Part shown: in pieces, positions 43,348 through 52,027 of the stretch
Layout of the letters: each line of letters starts with the position of its first letter
How positions within the stretch are numbered: position 1 is the first letter of the stretch
NCBI RefSeq assembly: GCF_050633425.1
Contig: NZ_JBOEGM010000012.1
Location: 1 to 64,000, forward strand
Source of the DNA: Pelagimonas sp050633425
Lineage (GTDB): Bacteria > Pseudomonadota > Alphaproteobacteria > Rhodobacterales > Rhodobacteraceae
Direction of reading: 5' to 3'
Length of the DNA stretch: 64,000 bases
Program-made: the position numbers and the translations under genes
The notes under the pieces: generated by a model
What the model was told of the DNA's origin: nothing
Seen by the model: only the letters and a program-made list of their open reading frames with translations
The model's database searches: none

Positions 43348-43378
43348 GAAAAAGCAGGGCCAGTGAACCAGCCCTGCT
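43348..43378 (-). terminator. Terminator after the leftward Tad-like operon
   Basis: On the minus strand, a perfect 8-bp stem (AGCAGGGC with GCCCTGCT) around a 10-base loop runs into TTTTT, 62 bases after the stop of the TadE-like gene. It insulates the sarcosine oxidase operon. Confidence 0.85.
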
Positions 43379-43439
43379 ATGCAGTATCAATGCGGTATAT
43401 CGTCGGGGCCTCGCCCCTTAGCGACCTGCCTTGTCGCGA

Positions 43440-43997
43440 TTAACCATCACTCCATACAATTTTGGGAGCGAACCGTGGCCGGGTGAAGCCGTAATTGTAG
43501 AACAAGCTGGCTTCGTTCAGGCTTGGGATTTCAAAAGGAGGCACATAATCCGTCGCGGTTTCCACGACAATCACGCGTTCATTGTGCAGCATCGTTGGAA
43601 GGCGTTCATCCATCGTCCGCAAATCCCTGGTCCTGAGCCGGTCAAAATCACCACGGGTTTTCGACCATTCAGAGATGTATTTGCTCTTTTTCGCATTGTA
43701 GCGCACCAGAGTAACGCGCAGCGAATAGGGCCCTTCGGACCGGGTCAGGAACTCTAACAGCTCGACCATGCCATCAAGATATTCGTTGTCGATTGGGTCC
43801 GTCTCACGAGAGATGGCATCCGAAATCGTATAGGCGGCTTTTACGTTCAGGCTTTTGTAGCGAAACGCGTCGTGGAACGAAAAGGTAGCAGCCAAGATGG
43901 TGAGCATCAAGGGAACGAACAGCATGGTTTCAATGGCCACGTTGCCTTGTTCGTCTGCGGCAAAACTTTTGAAGCGGGTCAGGATCGAATTCAACAT
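43440..43997 (-). CDS. TadE-like pilus assembly protein (leftward operon, second copy)
   Basis: This 185-residue protein has a short charged N-terminus, then the minor-pseudopilin pattern DEQGNVAIETMLFVPLMLTIL. Its membrane span begins with Glu a few residues in, as in TadE/TadF proteins. The rest is likely periplasmic. It lies 5 bases after the preceding TadE-like gene, with GAGGTAA upstream. A paralogue is at 50851-51405: both end in FTRPRxAPxxVxS. Confidence 0.85.
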   Translation of the reverse strand: MLNSILTRFKSFAADEQGNVAIETMLFVPLMLTILAATFSFHDAFRYKSLNVKAAYTISDAISRETDPIDNEYLDGMVELLEFLTRSEGPYSLRVTLVRYNAKKSKYISEWSKTRGDFDRLRTRDLRTMDERLPTMLHNERVIVVETATDYVPPFEIPSLNEASLFYNYGFTRPRFAPKIVWSDG

Positions 43998-44002
43998 GGC
44001 GG

Positions 44003-44542
44003 TTACCTCGGTTCCTGGACAAAGGCCGACGTCACAATAAGCTGTGCATAGCCGTATTCGTCCAAATTGAGTTCTTTACCAATGGCGGTCGTCGGCATCA
44101 TCGGCTTGTACTTCAGGCAGGCGCGGATCAGCATCAGCTGGTTGTCCTGACCGTGGACAAAGTTGCGGACTGGGCGCGGATCCTCAGAAGCGTTCTGACA
44201 ATCGGTATCTGTCGGAGCTGCTGCGTTGAAATGGCGCGGGTCAACTTGAACCATCTCAAGACGCAGGTTGCTTTCGCAGGCATCCAAGATCGTTGCTTCT
44301 TCGCAAATCGCCGTTCGAACATCGTTATAGTCAGGAATGTGACCGGTGCTCAGGCGAATTTCTCGGGTTGCGAGGTCCACCCCACGTTCGAGCATTGCAT
44401 GCCGAAGGTTGATATATGCGATTTCGACCGACGCAGCGAGGATCAAGAAGAAAACTGTAAAGTAGACTGCGAACTCGACCGTGGCGTTCCCGTCTTCTTC
44501 CTTCTGGAAGCGCCGGGTGAACTGAGTGAGATGAGACATCAT
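44003..44542 (-). CDS. TadE-like pilus assembly protein (leftward operon, first copy)
   Basis: This 179-residue protein has QKEEDGNATVEFAVYFTVFF at the N-terminus, the TadE span with its Glu, and a periplasmic part with several cysteines. Its ATG overlaps the stop of the TadG-like gene (ATGA). The paralogue at 50306-50836 shares the closing ATAIG/GTISS...LxxSAFVxEP pattern and the RACxKYxP motif. Confidence 0.85.
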   Translation of the reverse strand: MMSHLTQFTRRFQKEEDGNATVEFAVYFTVFFLILAASVEIAYINLRHAMLERGVDLATREIRLSTGHIPDYNDVRTAICEEATILDACESNLRLEMVQVDPRHFNAAAPTDTDCQNASEDPRPVRNFVHGQDNQLMLIRACLKYKPMMPTTAIGKELNLDEYGYAQLIVTSAFVQEPR

Positions 44543-46140
44543 TGGATCAACCTCAGGCTATTAATTTGACGAGCAATGGCGTGGAAGGTTTCAGTGATTT
44601 CAACACCTTCTACGTCAAAGTAGTGAGACAAGGAGGACGCGCAGTTTTTCATCGCCGTCTGACCACCTGCTGGGGCCTCAAATCCGATGGCAAAGACAAC
44701 GATGCCTTCTTGTTTGGCGGCATGACAGATATCTGCCAGGCGTTCGTCTGCTGAGGAGCCGTTCACAATCGCTTCCGATGCATAGTAAACATCGTAATAC
44801 GTGTTCTGAGACACCCAGCCATCATAGTACGGTTTGGTGTACATCTTTCTGGCGACGGCTTTGGTACCAAAGCGGGCAAACAGTTCGACATTGGTCATTT
44901 GGCGGGCACTGCCATTGCCATCTGGATAGCTGCGATAGCGTTGGTTCCAGCTGTTGTTCTGTTCACGGTGCCAGAAATAAACGTCGTTGTTTGTGCCGGA
45001 GTGGTCCTGAACCCGAAGTGAAAACCGGTCGTCACTGGTGCTAGAGGTGCCGCGATCATCGATCCAGATATCGGACAACCCGTATTTACGGTGTGATTTC
45101 AGGTCGTATTGGGTGGTGTTCTCACCATCCGTCATCACAACGACGAATTTGATCGCTTCTGGGTCGTCATACTGCGCCGGACGATCAGCTGCGGCATCCG
45201 AAATCAGATTATCGGTGGCCATTGCGCTAACCGCAGGCTGGCTTGAGGGGTCAAGCAAGGCAACGCCCCACTTCATCCCCAGGTCAATCGCAGTGTTGCC
45301 ACCGGCGTTTAGGCTATCGATGCGGGCCTTCAGATCGTCTTTGTCCGAGCTGTGAACCATCATCGCGCCTTGATTGCCAGTTTTGCACCATGGGCTCGAA
45401 ATAGACGAGCTGTATTCATTGGTGGAGTAGCGATCAAAGTGACCCAAGCGCTCGATTTCAACCGACGGGTCAATGTCGGTATTGTCAAAAGCGCTGGCCG
45501 GGAAAGTGGCACAGTTGGAATAGGAGTGGAGGCCGGACAACGTCCAATAGTTGGCCAATGTGCTGCCTAGGTTCACAGTCGCATTGTAGGGAACAAGCGA
45601 AACAGTGGTTAGCCCGCTGTCCGAGGTTTCCTGTACAACCGTGTCGACGAACTCTTTGGCTGCGGCGCGCATATTTGTGATGCGGCTCCCACCCATTGAT
45701 CCCGAAATGTCGAGAACCATTGAAATTTCAACGTTTGAAATCTTTTCTTCCGCCACCGAATGACCCGGCGCTGTCAGGGTATCAAACCCAGACATGTGCA
45801 AAAAGATGGTATCCATTTCAACGCTGCCTGACGCCGTCACCGTGCGGTAGTTCATACCTTGGTCGACGTCGACGTCTGACAATACTTGTTCAAGGCCAGC
45901 TTTGGCCATGTAGTCATTTACTACGGCAACAGGGTCTTGCTCCTGCTCCAGATCGGCCGCGGCCAACACGGCGCGGTCGAGCGTACCCTGCATTTTGGCA
46001 CGGGTGGCTTCAAACCGCATGATATCCACAGAGGCGCCGGTGATCGTTAAGATCAGGACCAACATGAATACAGAGAAAACGGTGACGTTACCGTCTTCCT
46101 GCTTTGAGAAGCTTTTTATGATCGCACTTGTGCTAGACAT
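44539..46140 (-). CDS. TadG-like protein with a von Willebrand factor A domain (leftward)
   Basis: This 533-residue envelope protein has a charged N-terminus and a TadG-type membrane span (NVTVFSVFMLVLILTITGAS). A vWA domain then starts with the MIDAS motif LDISGSMGGSRI, with VVMTDGENTTQYD near the middle. GGAGAGA precedes the ATG. TadG proteins are surface or periplasmic adhesion and pilus-anchoring proteins of the tad locus. Its paralogue is at 48666-50309. Confidence 0.88.
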   Translation of the reverse strand: MSSTSAIIKSFSKQEDGNVTVFSVFMLVLILTITGASVDIMRFEATRAKMQGTLDRAVLAAADLEQEQDPVAVVNDYMAKAGLEQVLSDVDVDQGMNYRTVTASGSVEMDTIFLHMSGFDTLTAPGHSVAEEKISNVEISMVLDISGSMGGSRITNMRAAAKEFVDTVVQETSDSGLTTVSLVPYNATVNLGSTLANYWTLSGLHSYSNCATFPASAFDNTDIDPSVEIERLGHFDRYSTNEYSSSISSPWCKTGNQGAMMVHSSDKDDLKARIDSLNAGGNTAIDLGMKWGVALLDPSSQPAVSAMATDNLISDAAADRPAQYDDPEAIKFVVVMTDGENTTQYDLKSHRKYGLSDIWIDDRGTSSTSDDRFSLRVQDHSGTNNDVYFWHREQNNSWNQRYRSYPDGNGSARQMTNVELFARFGTKAVARKMYTKPYYDGWVSQNTYYDVYYASEAIVNGSSADERLADICHAAKQEGIVVFAIGFEAPAGGQTAMKNCASSLSHYFDVEGVEITETFHAIARQINSLRLIQ

Positions 46141-46846
46141 GGCGTTCTCTCCTTCACTTCCCCGGAGTTCTTCCGAGGTCTCAACAAATAGTTAACGGCG
46201 CTTTCGGACAGAATTGGGGCAGGTTCCTGTCCAAACCGGCACCATTTCGAGAACGAAAACCGCTGTTTTTGCAGGGATTTGCCTTTATTTGCGTATTTTG
46301 GAGCGAGAATTACCGTATTAAGGGTATTTTCAAGTGACGCTGGGCAAAAATACGTAAAGGTCTTTTTGACACCGTCTTGTGTATCTCTTGGCCTTCTCGC
46401 CCGGTGCAACGGGCCGATAGACATTTCCGGGCAAAAAATGCGAGACGGGGCAACATCATTAGCGGGTCGCACGATCTCAGAGCTGACAGATATGTCTGCG
46501 CTGATTGCCCGAGTTGTCGCAGCGAAACCGTTTTGCATCGGTTTTCGGCCAGCTGACGGCGTTGTGCGTTTGGATGCGTGAAAAAAACCAGTCACACCGC
46601 GGCGAAACTGTTGGCCAGGTGCGTTCACGTTTACTGAATAAGCCTTAGCACCAACGTCTTCCCCCCCATGGAAGACATGTGTCCTGTGACCTTCAGAATG
46701 CATTGTCCTATTCCCTTGTTCCACAAACCTTGAGGCGGATTGCGGTTTCAGTGGTTAGGAATAATTAGGCTTTCAGCTAAGAAGCGGACCAAAAATGTGT
46801 CAAAAAAGGGGCCTCTATCCTTAATTGGATAAAAAGGCTTTCGATC
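46141..46846. other. Intergenic region without a supported gene
   Basis: Seven hundred bases lie between the leftward TadG-like gene and the gdh terminator. It is AT-rich close to the tadG start (around 46259-46350). It probably holds the promoter of the Tad-like operon and may hold other control elements. Open frames on both strands here have no ribosome binding site or recognisable domain. Confidence 0.5.
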
Positions 46847-46873
46847 ATAAAAGGAGGACGATGTCGCCCTCCT
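46847..46873 (-). terminator. Terminator of the glutamate dehydrogenase gene
   Basis: On the minus strand, a 10-bp stem with one mismatch (AGGAGGACGA with TCGCCCTCCT on the plus strand) and a 2-base loop are followed by TTTTATG. It begins 15 bases after the gdh stop. Confidence 0.75.
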
Positions 46874-46887
46874 CCTGAACTTGGATA

Positions 46888-48324
46888 TTATAGGCCTTTG
46901 GCTTGATAACTCTTGGCAACCTTTTCGATCGCCACAATATAAGCTGCCGTACGTAGATCAGTGACATCATCGCGCCCATGCCACACCTCGCGCATCGATT
47001 GATAGGCAATGCGCATCGTATCATCGAGACCTGAACGAACCAACTCCAGCTCATCAGCGCCTTGAAGGTACTTTTCCTTGAACTTTGGATTGAGTGACCA
47101 GGCTTCGCCCATGGCATCATCAAGTCGCGCAAGCTCATCAATCACCAACTGATGCCGCGCCTCTTCTTGACGGCGCTGCATTCGGCCAAAGCGAATATGG
47201 CTTAGGTTTTTGACCCATTCAAAGTAAGAGACGGTAACACCACCCGCGTTGGCATACATATCAGGAATGATCACAACGCCCTTGTCACGCAAGATTTCAT
47301 CGGCTCCGGCAGTAACCGGGCCATTGGCAGCCTCAATGATGAGGTTTGCCTTGATCCGGTCCGCGTTAGACAGGTTGATCACCCCTTCCAGCGCGGCTGG
47401 AATAAGGATGTCGCACTCCTCTTCAATAACCGAATTGCCTTCGGCTGTGTGATTGGCATCAGGAAAGCCCGTCACACCACCATGTTTCACAATCCACTGG
47501 CGCACTTTCTCAACATCGAGCCCGTTGGAGCTAAACAGCGCCCCATCATGTTCAATGATCCCTGTGATGACCGAGCCATCTTCCTCTTGAAGAAACTTGG
47601 CCGCATGATACCCAACATTGCCCAACCCCTGAACAATGACGCGCTTGCCTTCCAGAGAGCCAGTTAATCCGGCTTTGTCTTTATCCTCTTGGTGTCGGAA
47701 AAATTCGCGCAACGCATATTGAACTCCGCGCCCGGTCGCTTCGACCCGACCAGCGATCCCGCCAGCATTCAGCGGTTTGCCTGTCACACAGGCCCGCGCG
47801 TTGATATCAGTGGTGTTCATCCGAGCATATTGGTCGGCGATCCAAGCCATCTCACGCTCACCTGTTCCCATGTCGGGAGCAGGCACGTTTTGCGACGGAT
47901 GAATAAGGTCACGTTTGGCAAGCTCATAAGCAAATCGGCGTGTGATTTGTTCGAGTTCATGGACGTCATACTGACGCGGATCCAAACATAGCCCGCCCTT
48001 TGAGCCCCCAAACGGCGCTTCGACCAGCGCACATTTATATGTCATCAGAGCCGCTAGCGCCTCAACCTCGTCCTGATCAACAGCCGAGGCAAAGCGAATG
48101 CCCCCCTTAACCGGCTCCATATGCTCAGAATGAACCGAGCGATATCCAACAAACGTTTGGATCTGGCCCCGCAGGCGCACCCCAAAGCGCACCATATAAG
48201 TCGCGTTACAAACCCTGATTTTTTCCTCAAGGCCTGGTGGCAGGTCCATCAAGGACACTGCACGGTTGTACATAAGATCAACGGATTCACGAAATGTCGG
48301 TTCATTTAACGGCGCAGCGGACAT
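46888..48324 (-). CDS. gdhA: Glu/Leu/Phe/Val dehydrogenase family protein (glutamate dehydrogenase)
   Basis: This enzyme interconverts glutamate with 2-oxoglutarate and ammonia. The 478-residue protein has the catalytic lysine motif KCALVEAPFGGSKGGLCLDP and the C-terminal NAD(P)-binding Rossmann domain (GKRVIVQGLGNVGYHAAKFL). The start is the ATG with GGGAGGG upstream. Length and pattern suggest the NAD-type of the Glu/Leu/Phe/Val family. It sits alone between the two paralogous Tad-like operons. Confidence 0.92.
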   Translation of the reverse strand: MSAAPLNEPTFRESVDLMYNRAVSLMDLPPGLEEKIRVCNATYMVRFGVRLRGQIQTFVGYRSVHSEHMEPVKGGIRFASAVDQDEVEALAALMTYKCALVEAPFGGSKGGLCLDPRQYDVHELEQITRRFAYELAKRDLIHPSQNVPAPDMGTGEREMAWIADQYARMNTTDINARACVTGKPLNAGGIAGRVEATGRGVQYALREFFRHQEDKDKAGLTGSLEGKRVIVQGLGNVGYHAAKFLQEEDGSVITGIIEHDGALFSSNGLDVEKVRQWIVKHGGVTGFPDANHTAEGNSVIEEECDILIPAALEGVINLSNADRIKANLIIEAANGPVTAGADEILRDKGVVIIPDMYANAGGVTVSYFEWVKNLSHIRFGRMQRRQEEARHQLVIDELARLDDAMGEAWSLNPKFKEKYLQGADELELVRSGLDDTMRIAYQSMREVWHGRDDVTDLRTAAYIVAIEKVAKSYQAKGL

Positions 48325-48665
48325 GAGAGCCCTCCCAAATAAAAGTGCACAGACCGCAGCACGGCCAATCGGTGTCACCCTAAAAACACGTCAATGAGAA
48401 TCACGTTAACGCCACAATGATTTTTTAGCATCGTTTTTTCGTCAGAATTAGGTCGTGTTTTTCTCCTGTGAGTTGCCAGATTGTAAATGAGCTGGAAACA
48501 AACCTCCTAAAAAACCGGTTAATGTTTTGAAATTTATGTAAAAATCTTCGAAATTGCCAATCAAAACGCCCCAATTTGGCCATCTTGCATTGGCATAAAT
48601 TAGGCAACCAAAACGTATTGCTTGAGTAACATCCCGGGATGCCCCGGAAGGAAGGAAGGTACAGG
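48325..48665. promoter_or_regulatory. Divergent promoter region between gdhA and the rightward Tad-like operon
   Basis: This 341-base AT-rich stretch separates leftward gdhA from the rightward TadG-like gene and must hold promoters for both. Exact -35/-10 elements could not be assigned with confidence. GGAAGG lies 10 bases before the ATG at 48666. Confidence 0.5.
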
Positions 48666-50309
48666 ATGCGGATGATTTCCAAGATCAAATCGCCCAGCGC
48701 GCTAAAATCGTCGACCAGCAGCCTCTTCAACCGGTTTCAGCACGACCAAGACGGTGCTATGTCATATGTCGCAGTCACTGGTGCCCTCATTATGATGGTC
48801 TTTGGCGGCATCGGCATCGACATGATCCATGCAGAGCTCAAGCGCAACAAAGTTCAAAACACTTTGGATCGTGCTGTCCTGGCCGCTGCAAATATGGACA
48901 ACACGATGGACCCACAGTTTGTTGTGCAGGAATATTTTCGCGCAATGGACATGACCGATGCATTGACCGGTGTCGCGGTTGATCAAAGCCTGAACTACAA
49001 ACGCGTGACGGCCGATGGCAACGCCACGATGCCGTCCAACTTCATGAGCCTGCTCGGTGTGGACACGCTTCAGGCCGCCGGTCGTGCAACCGCAGAACAT
49101 GGCCTGACAAAGATTGAAATTTCGCTGGTTCTCGACGTTTCGGGGTCCATGGGCGGCAACAAAATCCGACAATTGCGCGACGCTGCAAAAGGGTTTGTCG
49201 ACCTGATGTTGCCAGAGGACGGCTCTGACATGGTGTCGATTTCAGTTGTTCCGTACAATGCGACCGTGAACCTTGGTGACACAATATCCCAGTACTTCAA
49301 CTTGAATGATGTGCATGACTATTCCAGTTGCGCGACTTTTGAGACGTCTGATTTCACCAGTACAGCTGTTGATCCTTCAGAAGAACTCGGGCGGCTTGCC
49401 CACTTTGACCCCTACAACTACAGATCATCAGATGGGCAGATCAGCAGCCCGTGGTGCGCCACTGGCAACACCAGCGCGATGATTGCCCACAGTTCAGATG
49501 CAGATAGCCTAAAAGCACATATCGATTCTCTGAATGCTGGCGGCAACACCGCTATTGATCTGGGGATGAAATGGGGCGCGGCCCTTTTGGACCCCGCAGC
49601 ACGTCCAGCGGTCCAAGCGCTGTCCGTTGCAGGCTATGTCGCCCCCGAACACTCTAGCCGCCCTGCAGCCTATGCCGACAACGAGACGCTCAAATTCGTT
49701 GTTGTCATGACCGACGGTCAAAACACCACGCAGTTCGATCTCAAATCTGATCTGAAATTTGGTTTGTCTGAAATTTGGGTCGACACGCGTGGAACAGAAG
49801 ACCGCGGCGACGACCGTTACTCGGTCAGGGTCATCGATAACCCGACCGGCGATGATACGTATTACTGGGTTCGCCACGCAAACAATCCGGTAAGTTCGCG
49901 CTACAAGAACAAACCTGACGGGCCAGAAAACTCTGACAACGTTTATCAAATGACAAATGCGGACGTTTACTCCCGGTTCAGCACCAGGTCGGTTGCCTCA
50001 ACATTCTTTTATCCGCCGTACCGGGACGGGTATCTGTCCTACAACACATATGTCGACAATTATTATGCCTATGTGGCGACAGTCGACGGCGCGCAGGCGG
50101 ATAACAACTTGTCAACAGTCTGCCAGTCAGCCCGTGACAATGGCGTGGTCGTCTATGCGATCGGTGTTGAGGCTCCGCAGGCCGGTTTGAATGCCATGCA
50201 AGACTGCGCCTCCTCCCAAGCCCACTACTTTGATGTTCAAGGCGGCGACCTGAATGACACATTCTCTTCGATTGCCCGTTCCCTCCAGATGCTGAGGTTG
50301 ACCCAATGA
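48666..50309 (+). CDS. TadG-like protein with a von Willebrand factor A domain (rightward)
   Basis: This paralogue of the protein at 44539-46140 has 547 residues from the chosen ATG. A TadG-type N-terminal span (YVAVTGALIMMVFGGIGID) is followed by the MIDAS motif LDVSGSMGGNKI and VVMTDGQNTTQFDL. The two share VPYNATVNLG, SLNAGGNTAIDLGMKWG and the ending HYFDVxG with SIAR, but differ at many positions, so the duplication is not recent. A periplasmic or surface adhesion role is inferred from family. Confidence 0.88.
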   Translation: MRMISKIKSPSALKSSTSSLFNRFQHDQDGAMSYVAVTGALIMMVFGGIGIDMIHAELKRNKVQNTLDRAVLAAANMDNTMDPQFVVQEYFRAMDMTDALTGVAVDQSLNYKRVTADGNATMPSNFMSLLGVDTLQAAGRATAEHGLTKIEISLVLDVSGSMGGNKIRQLRDAAKGFVDLMLPEDGSDMVSISVVPYNATVNLGDTISQYFNLNDVHDYSSCATFETSDFTSTAVDPSEELGRLAHFDPYNYRSSDGQISSPWCATGNTSAMIAHSSDADSLKAHIDSLNAGGNTAIDLGMKWGAALLDPAARPAVQALSVAGYVAPEHSSRPAAYADNETLKFVVVMTDGQNTTQFDLKSDLKFGLSEIWVDTRGTEDRGDDRYSVRVIDNPTGDDTYYWVRHANNPVSSRYKNKPDGPENSDNVYQMTNADVYSRFSTRSVASTFFYPPYRDGYLSYNTYVDNYYAYVATVDGAQADNNLSTVCQSARDNGVVVYAIGVEAPQAGLNAMQDCASSQAHYFDVQGGDLNDTFSSIARSLQMLRLTQ

Positions 50310-50836
50310 CCAGAATTTTACGAAACCGCCTGAACAGTTTTCGGGCCAAAGAAGACGGAAGTGTTGTCGTTCCATTTGCCCTATGGGTGCCCCTGTTCCT
50401 GATCCTGATCTTGTCATCGATTGAGCTCGGAACCGTCACAATCCGGCAAACGGCTCTTGAACGGGCTTTGGACAACACGGTGCGCGACATCCGGCTTGGA
50501 GCAGTGACCGCTCATTCGGAGATCAAACAATCAATCTGCGACGGTGCCGCCGTTCTGCCCAGCTGTATGGATACATTGCACCTAGAAATGGTATCCTTGG
50601 ACATGCGCGATTGGGGCGGGGTTATCGACGCGGCGGATTGCACGGACACCGCGCAGAGCGTCACGCCAAACCGCTCGTTCCAAAATGGCAATGCCAACGA
50701 AATGATGCTGTTGCGCGCCTGCTATAAGTACCAACCAATCACACCCGCAGGAACGATCAGCTCCAGCTTGTCGAAAGACGCCCAAGGATATACCGCCCTT
50801 GTTGTCAGCTCAGCCTTTGTTCACGAACCATCTTAA
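50306..50836 (+). CDS. TadE-like pilus assembly protein (rightward operon, first copy)
   Basis: The 176-residue protein has the N-terminal AKEDGSVVVPFALWVPLFLI with a pseudopilin-type span, though the usual Glu after the Val run is replaced (VVVPFALW). A periplasmic part with cysteines follows. Its ATG overlaps the TadG-like stop. Its closing segment (SSAFVHEPS) mirrors that of the protein at 44003-44542. Confidence 0.82.
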   Translation: MTRILRNRLNSFRAKEDGSVVVPFALWVPLFLILILSSIELGTVTIRQTALERALDNTVRDIRLGAVTAHSEIKQSICDGAAVLPSCMDTLHLEMVSLDMRDWGGVIDAADCTDTAQSVTPNRSFQNGNANEMMLLRACYKYQPITPAGTISSSLSKDAQGYTALVVSSAFVHEPS

Positions 50837-50850
50837 GGAGAGGGAAGACG

Positions 50851-51405
50851 ATGTTTGATTTTATGAAATCCCGCTTCCGCCGTTTTGCAGATGATACCCA
50901 AGGTTACATTACCGTCGAGGCGATGATTGTTTTACCGGTCCTGCTTTGGTTGTTTGGTGCCAGTTGGGTGTACTTTGACGCCTTTCGCCAGCAAAGCATC
51001 AGCCAGAAAGCCAACTACGTTATCGGCGATATGTTCTCGCGTGAGACAGATCCGATCAACGGCACCTATGTTGACAACGCCCGCGAACTTTTGCGCGAAT
51101 TGACCAAGAGCTCGGACAGTGAAAGCGATCTGCGTGTCACTGTTGTTCAATACGATACGAATATTGCCGGCTGGCAAGTTGTTTGGTCGCAAGAACGTGG
51201 TGATCAGACGGCTCTCAACAATGGTGGTCTGTCCGCGTACAGTGGCAAATTGCCCGTTGCGAGCGGCGGTGATCAATTGATCCTGGTTGAGACATGGGAC
51301 CTGCATGAACCCATTTTCGACGTCGGCCTGAGCGACTTTGAAATCCATACCTATAGCTTCACCCGGCCGCGTTACGCACCGCAGGTGGTGTATTCAAACA
51401 GCTAA
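50851..51405 (+). CDS. TadE-like pilus assembly protein (rightward operon, second copy)
   Basis: The 184-residue protein has DDTQGYITVEAMIVLPVLLW at its N-terminus, with the conserved Glu before the membrane span. AAGGAGAGGG precedes the ATG. A paralogue lies at 43440-43997, sharing FSRETDPIxxxYxD and the C-terminal FTRPRYAPQVVYS. It ends the rightward operon. Confidence 0.85.
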   Translation: MFDFMKSRFRRFADDTQGYITVEAMIVLPVLLWLFGASWVYFDAFRQQSISQKANYVIGDMFSRETDPINGTYVDNARELLRELTKSSDSESDLRVTVVQYDTNIAGWQVVWSQERGDQTALNNGGLSAYSGKLPVASGGDQLILVETWDLHEPIFDVGLSDFEIHTYSFTRPRYAPQVVYSNS

Positions 51406-51456
51406 GGATCGGCAAAGCTTAGGGTTTCAAATACCCCCCAGCAGACCTTGAGCTTA

Positions 51457-51482
51457 GGCCGCGCCCCGTGACGGGCGTGGCC
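51457..51482. terminator. Hairpin between convergent genes
   Basis: A 10-bp stem with one G-T pair (GGCCGCGCCC with GGGCGTGGCC) and a 6-base loop lies between the rightward TadE-like gene and the leftward gene at 51492. A T tract is lacking, so it is a weak or bidirectional terminator. Confidence 0.45.
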
Positions 51483-51491
51483 AAATTCGAT

Positions 51492-51968
51492 TTACATCTC
51501 CGCCTTAGCGAGCTTCAGGGTAATAATATCAGCAACCGGCTTGGTTTGCCCGCCGGACGTCACACCGCCAATGGCGACACGCTTGCCAAGACGCCACCAC
51601 AAACCAGGATGCCACGCGCGCGGCTGGGGCTCTTTTAGGAAGATGATAAAACCGTTCGATGGTTTCATGGCAAAGGCCCCGCGATCAACCTTTTCGATCT
51701 GATCAATACGGGCCAAAACCACACCTTCGGTATCAATCAATTCATCTTCTGTCAGGATGATGTCCCGCGCCGTCGCCTGCCACAGCATTTGCGAGACCCA
51801 AAGCGCAAACAGACCGCATCCAATCAAGAACACCAACCAAATCGGGTTTTGCGGCGGAGCGACGAATGCAAGATAGAGCATCAAGGCCCCAAGCCCGACC
51901 ATTGCCCCTGCCCCAATCACCCGGCGTGGTGCAGATGCTGTGATGCGTGCTAATTCAGTGTCACTCAT
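51492..51968 (-). CDS. Hypothetical membrane protein with a PH-like domain
   Basis: This 158-residue protein has two adjacent membrane spans (about 19-36 and 42-60) and then a soluble tail. The tail contains ARDIILTEDELIDTEGVVLA and IDQIEKVDRGAFAMKPSNGF, a pattern like bacterial PH-type domains. Such proteins may sense or bind membrane components. AAGGGGA precedes the ATG. It lies 59 bases after the P450 gene on the same strand. Confidence 0.6.
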   Translation of the reverse strand: MSDTELARITASAPRRVIGAGAMVGLGALMLYLAFVAPPQNPIWLVFLIGCGLFALWVSQMLWQATARDIILTEDELIDTEGVVLARIDQIEKVDRGAFAMKPSNGFIIFLKEPQPRAWHPGLWWRLGKRVAIGGVTSGGQTKPVADIITLKLAKAEM

Positions 51969-52027
51969 GTCCGTCCCCTTGTCGCTTGCCCCGCCAATAC
52001 GCGCAAATGGCTTGCGGGTGAAGCCCG

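Noticed and set aside
46279..46581. 100-codon plus-strand frame in the tadG-gdh gap
   Set aside because: No ribosome binding site, no domain, and AT-rich sequence with mixed codon use; more likely promoter sequence.
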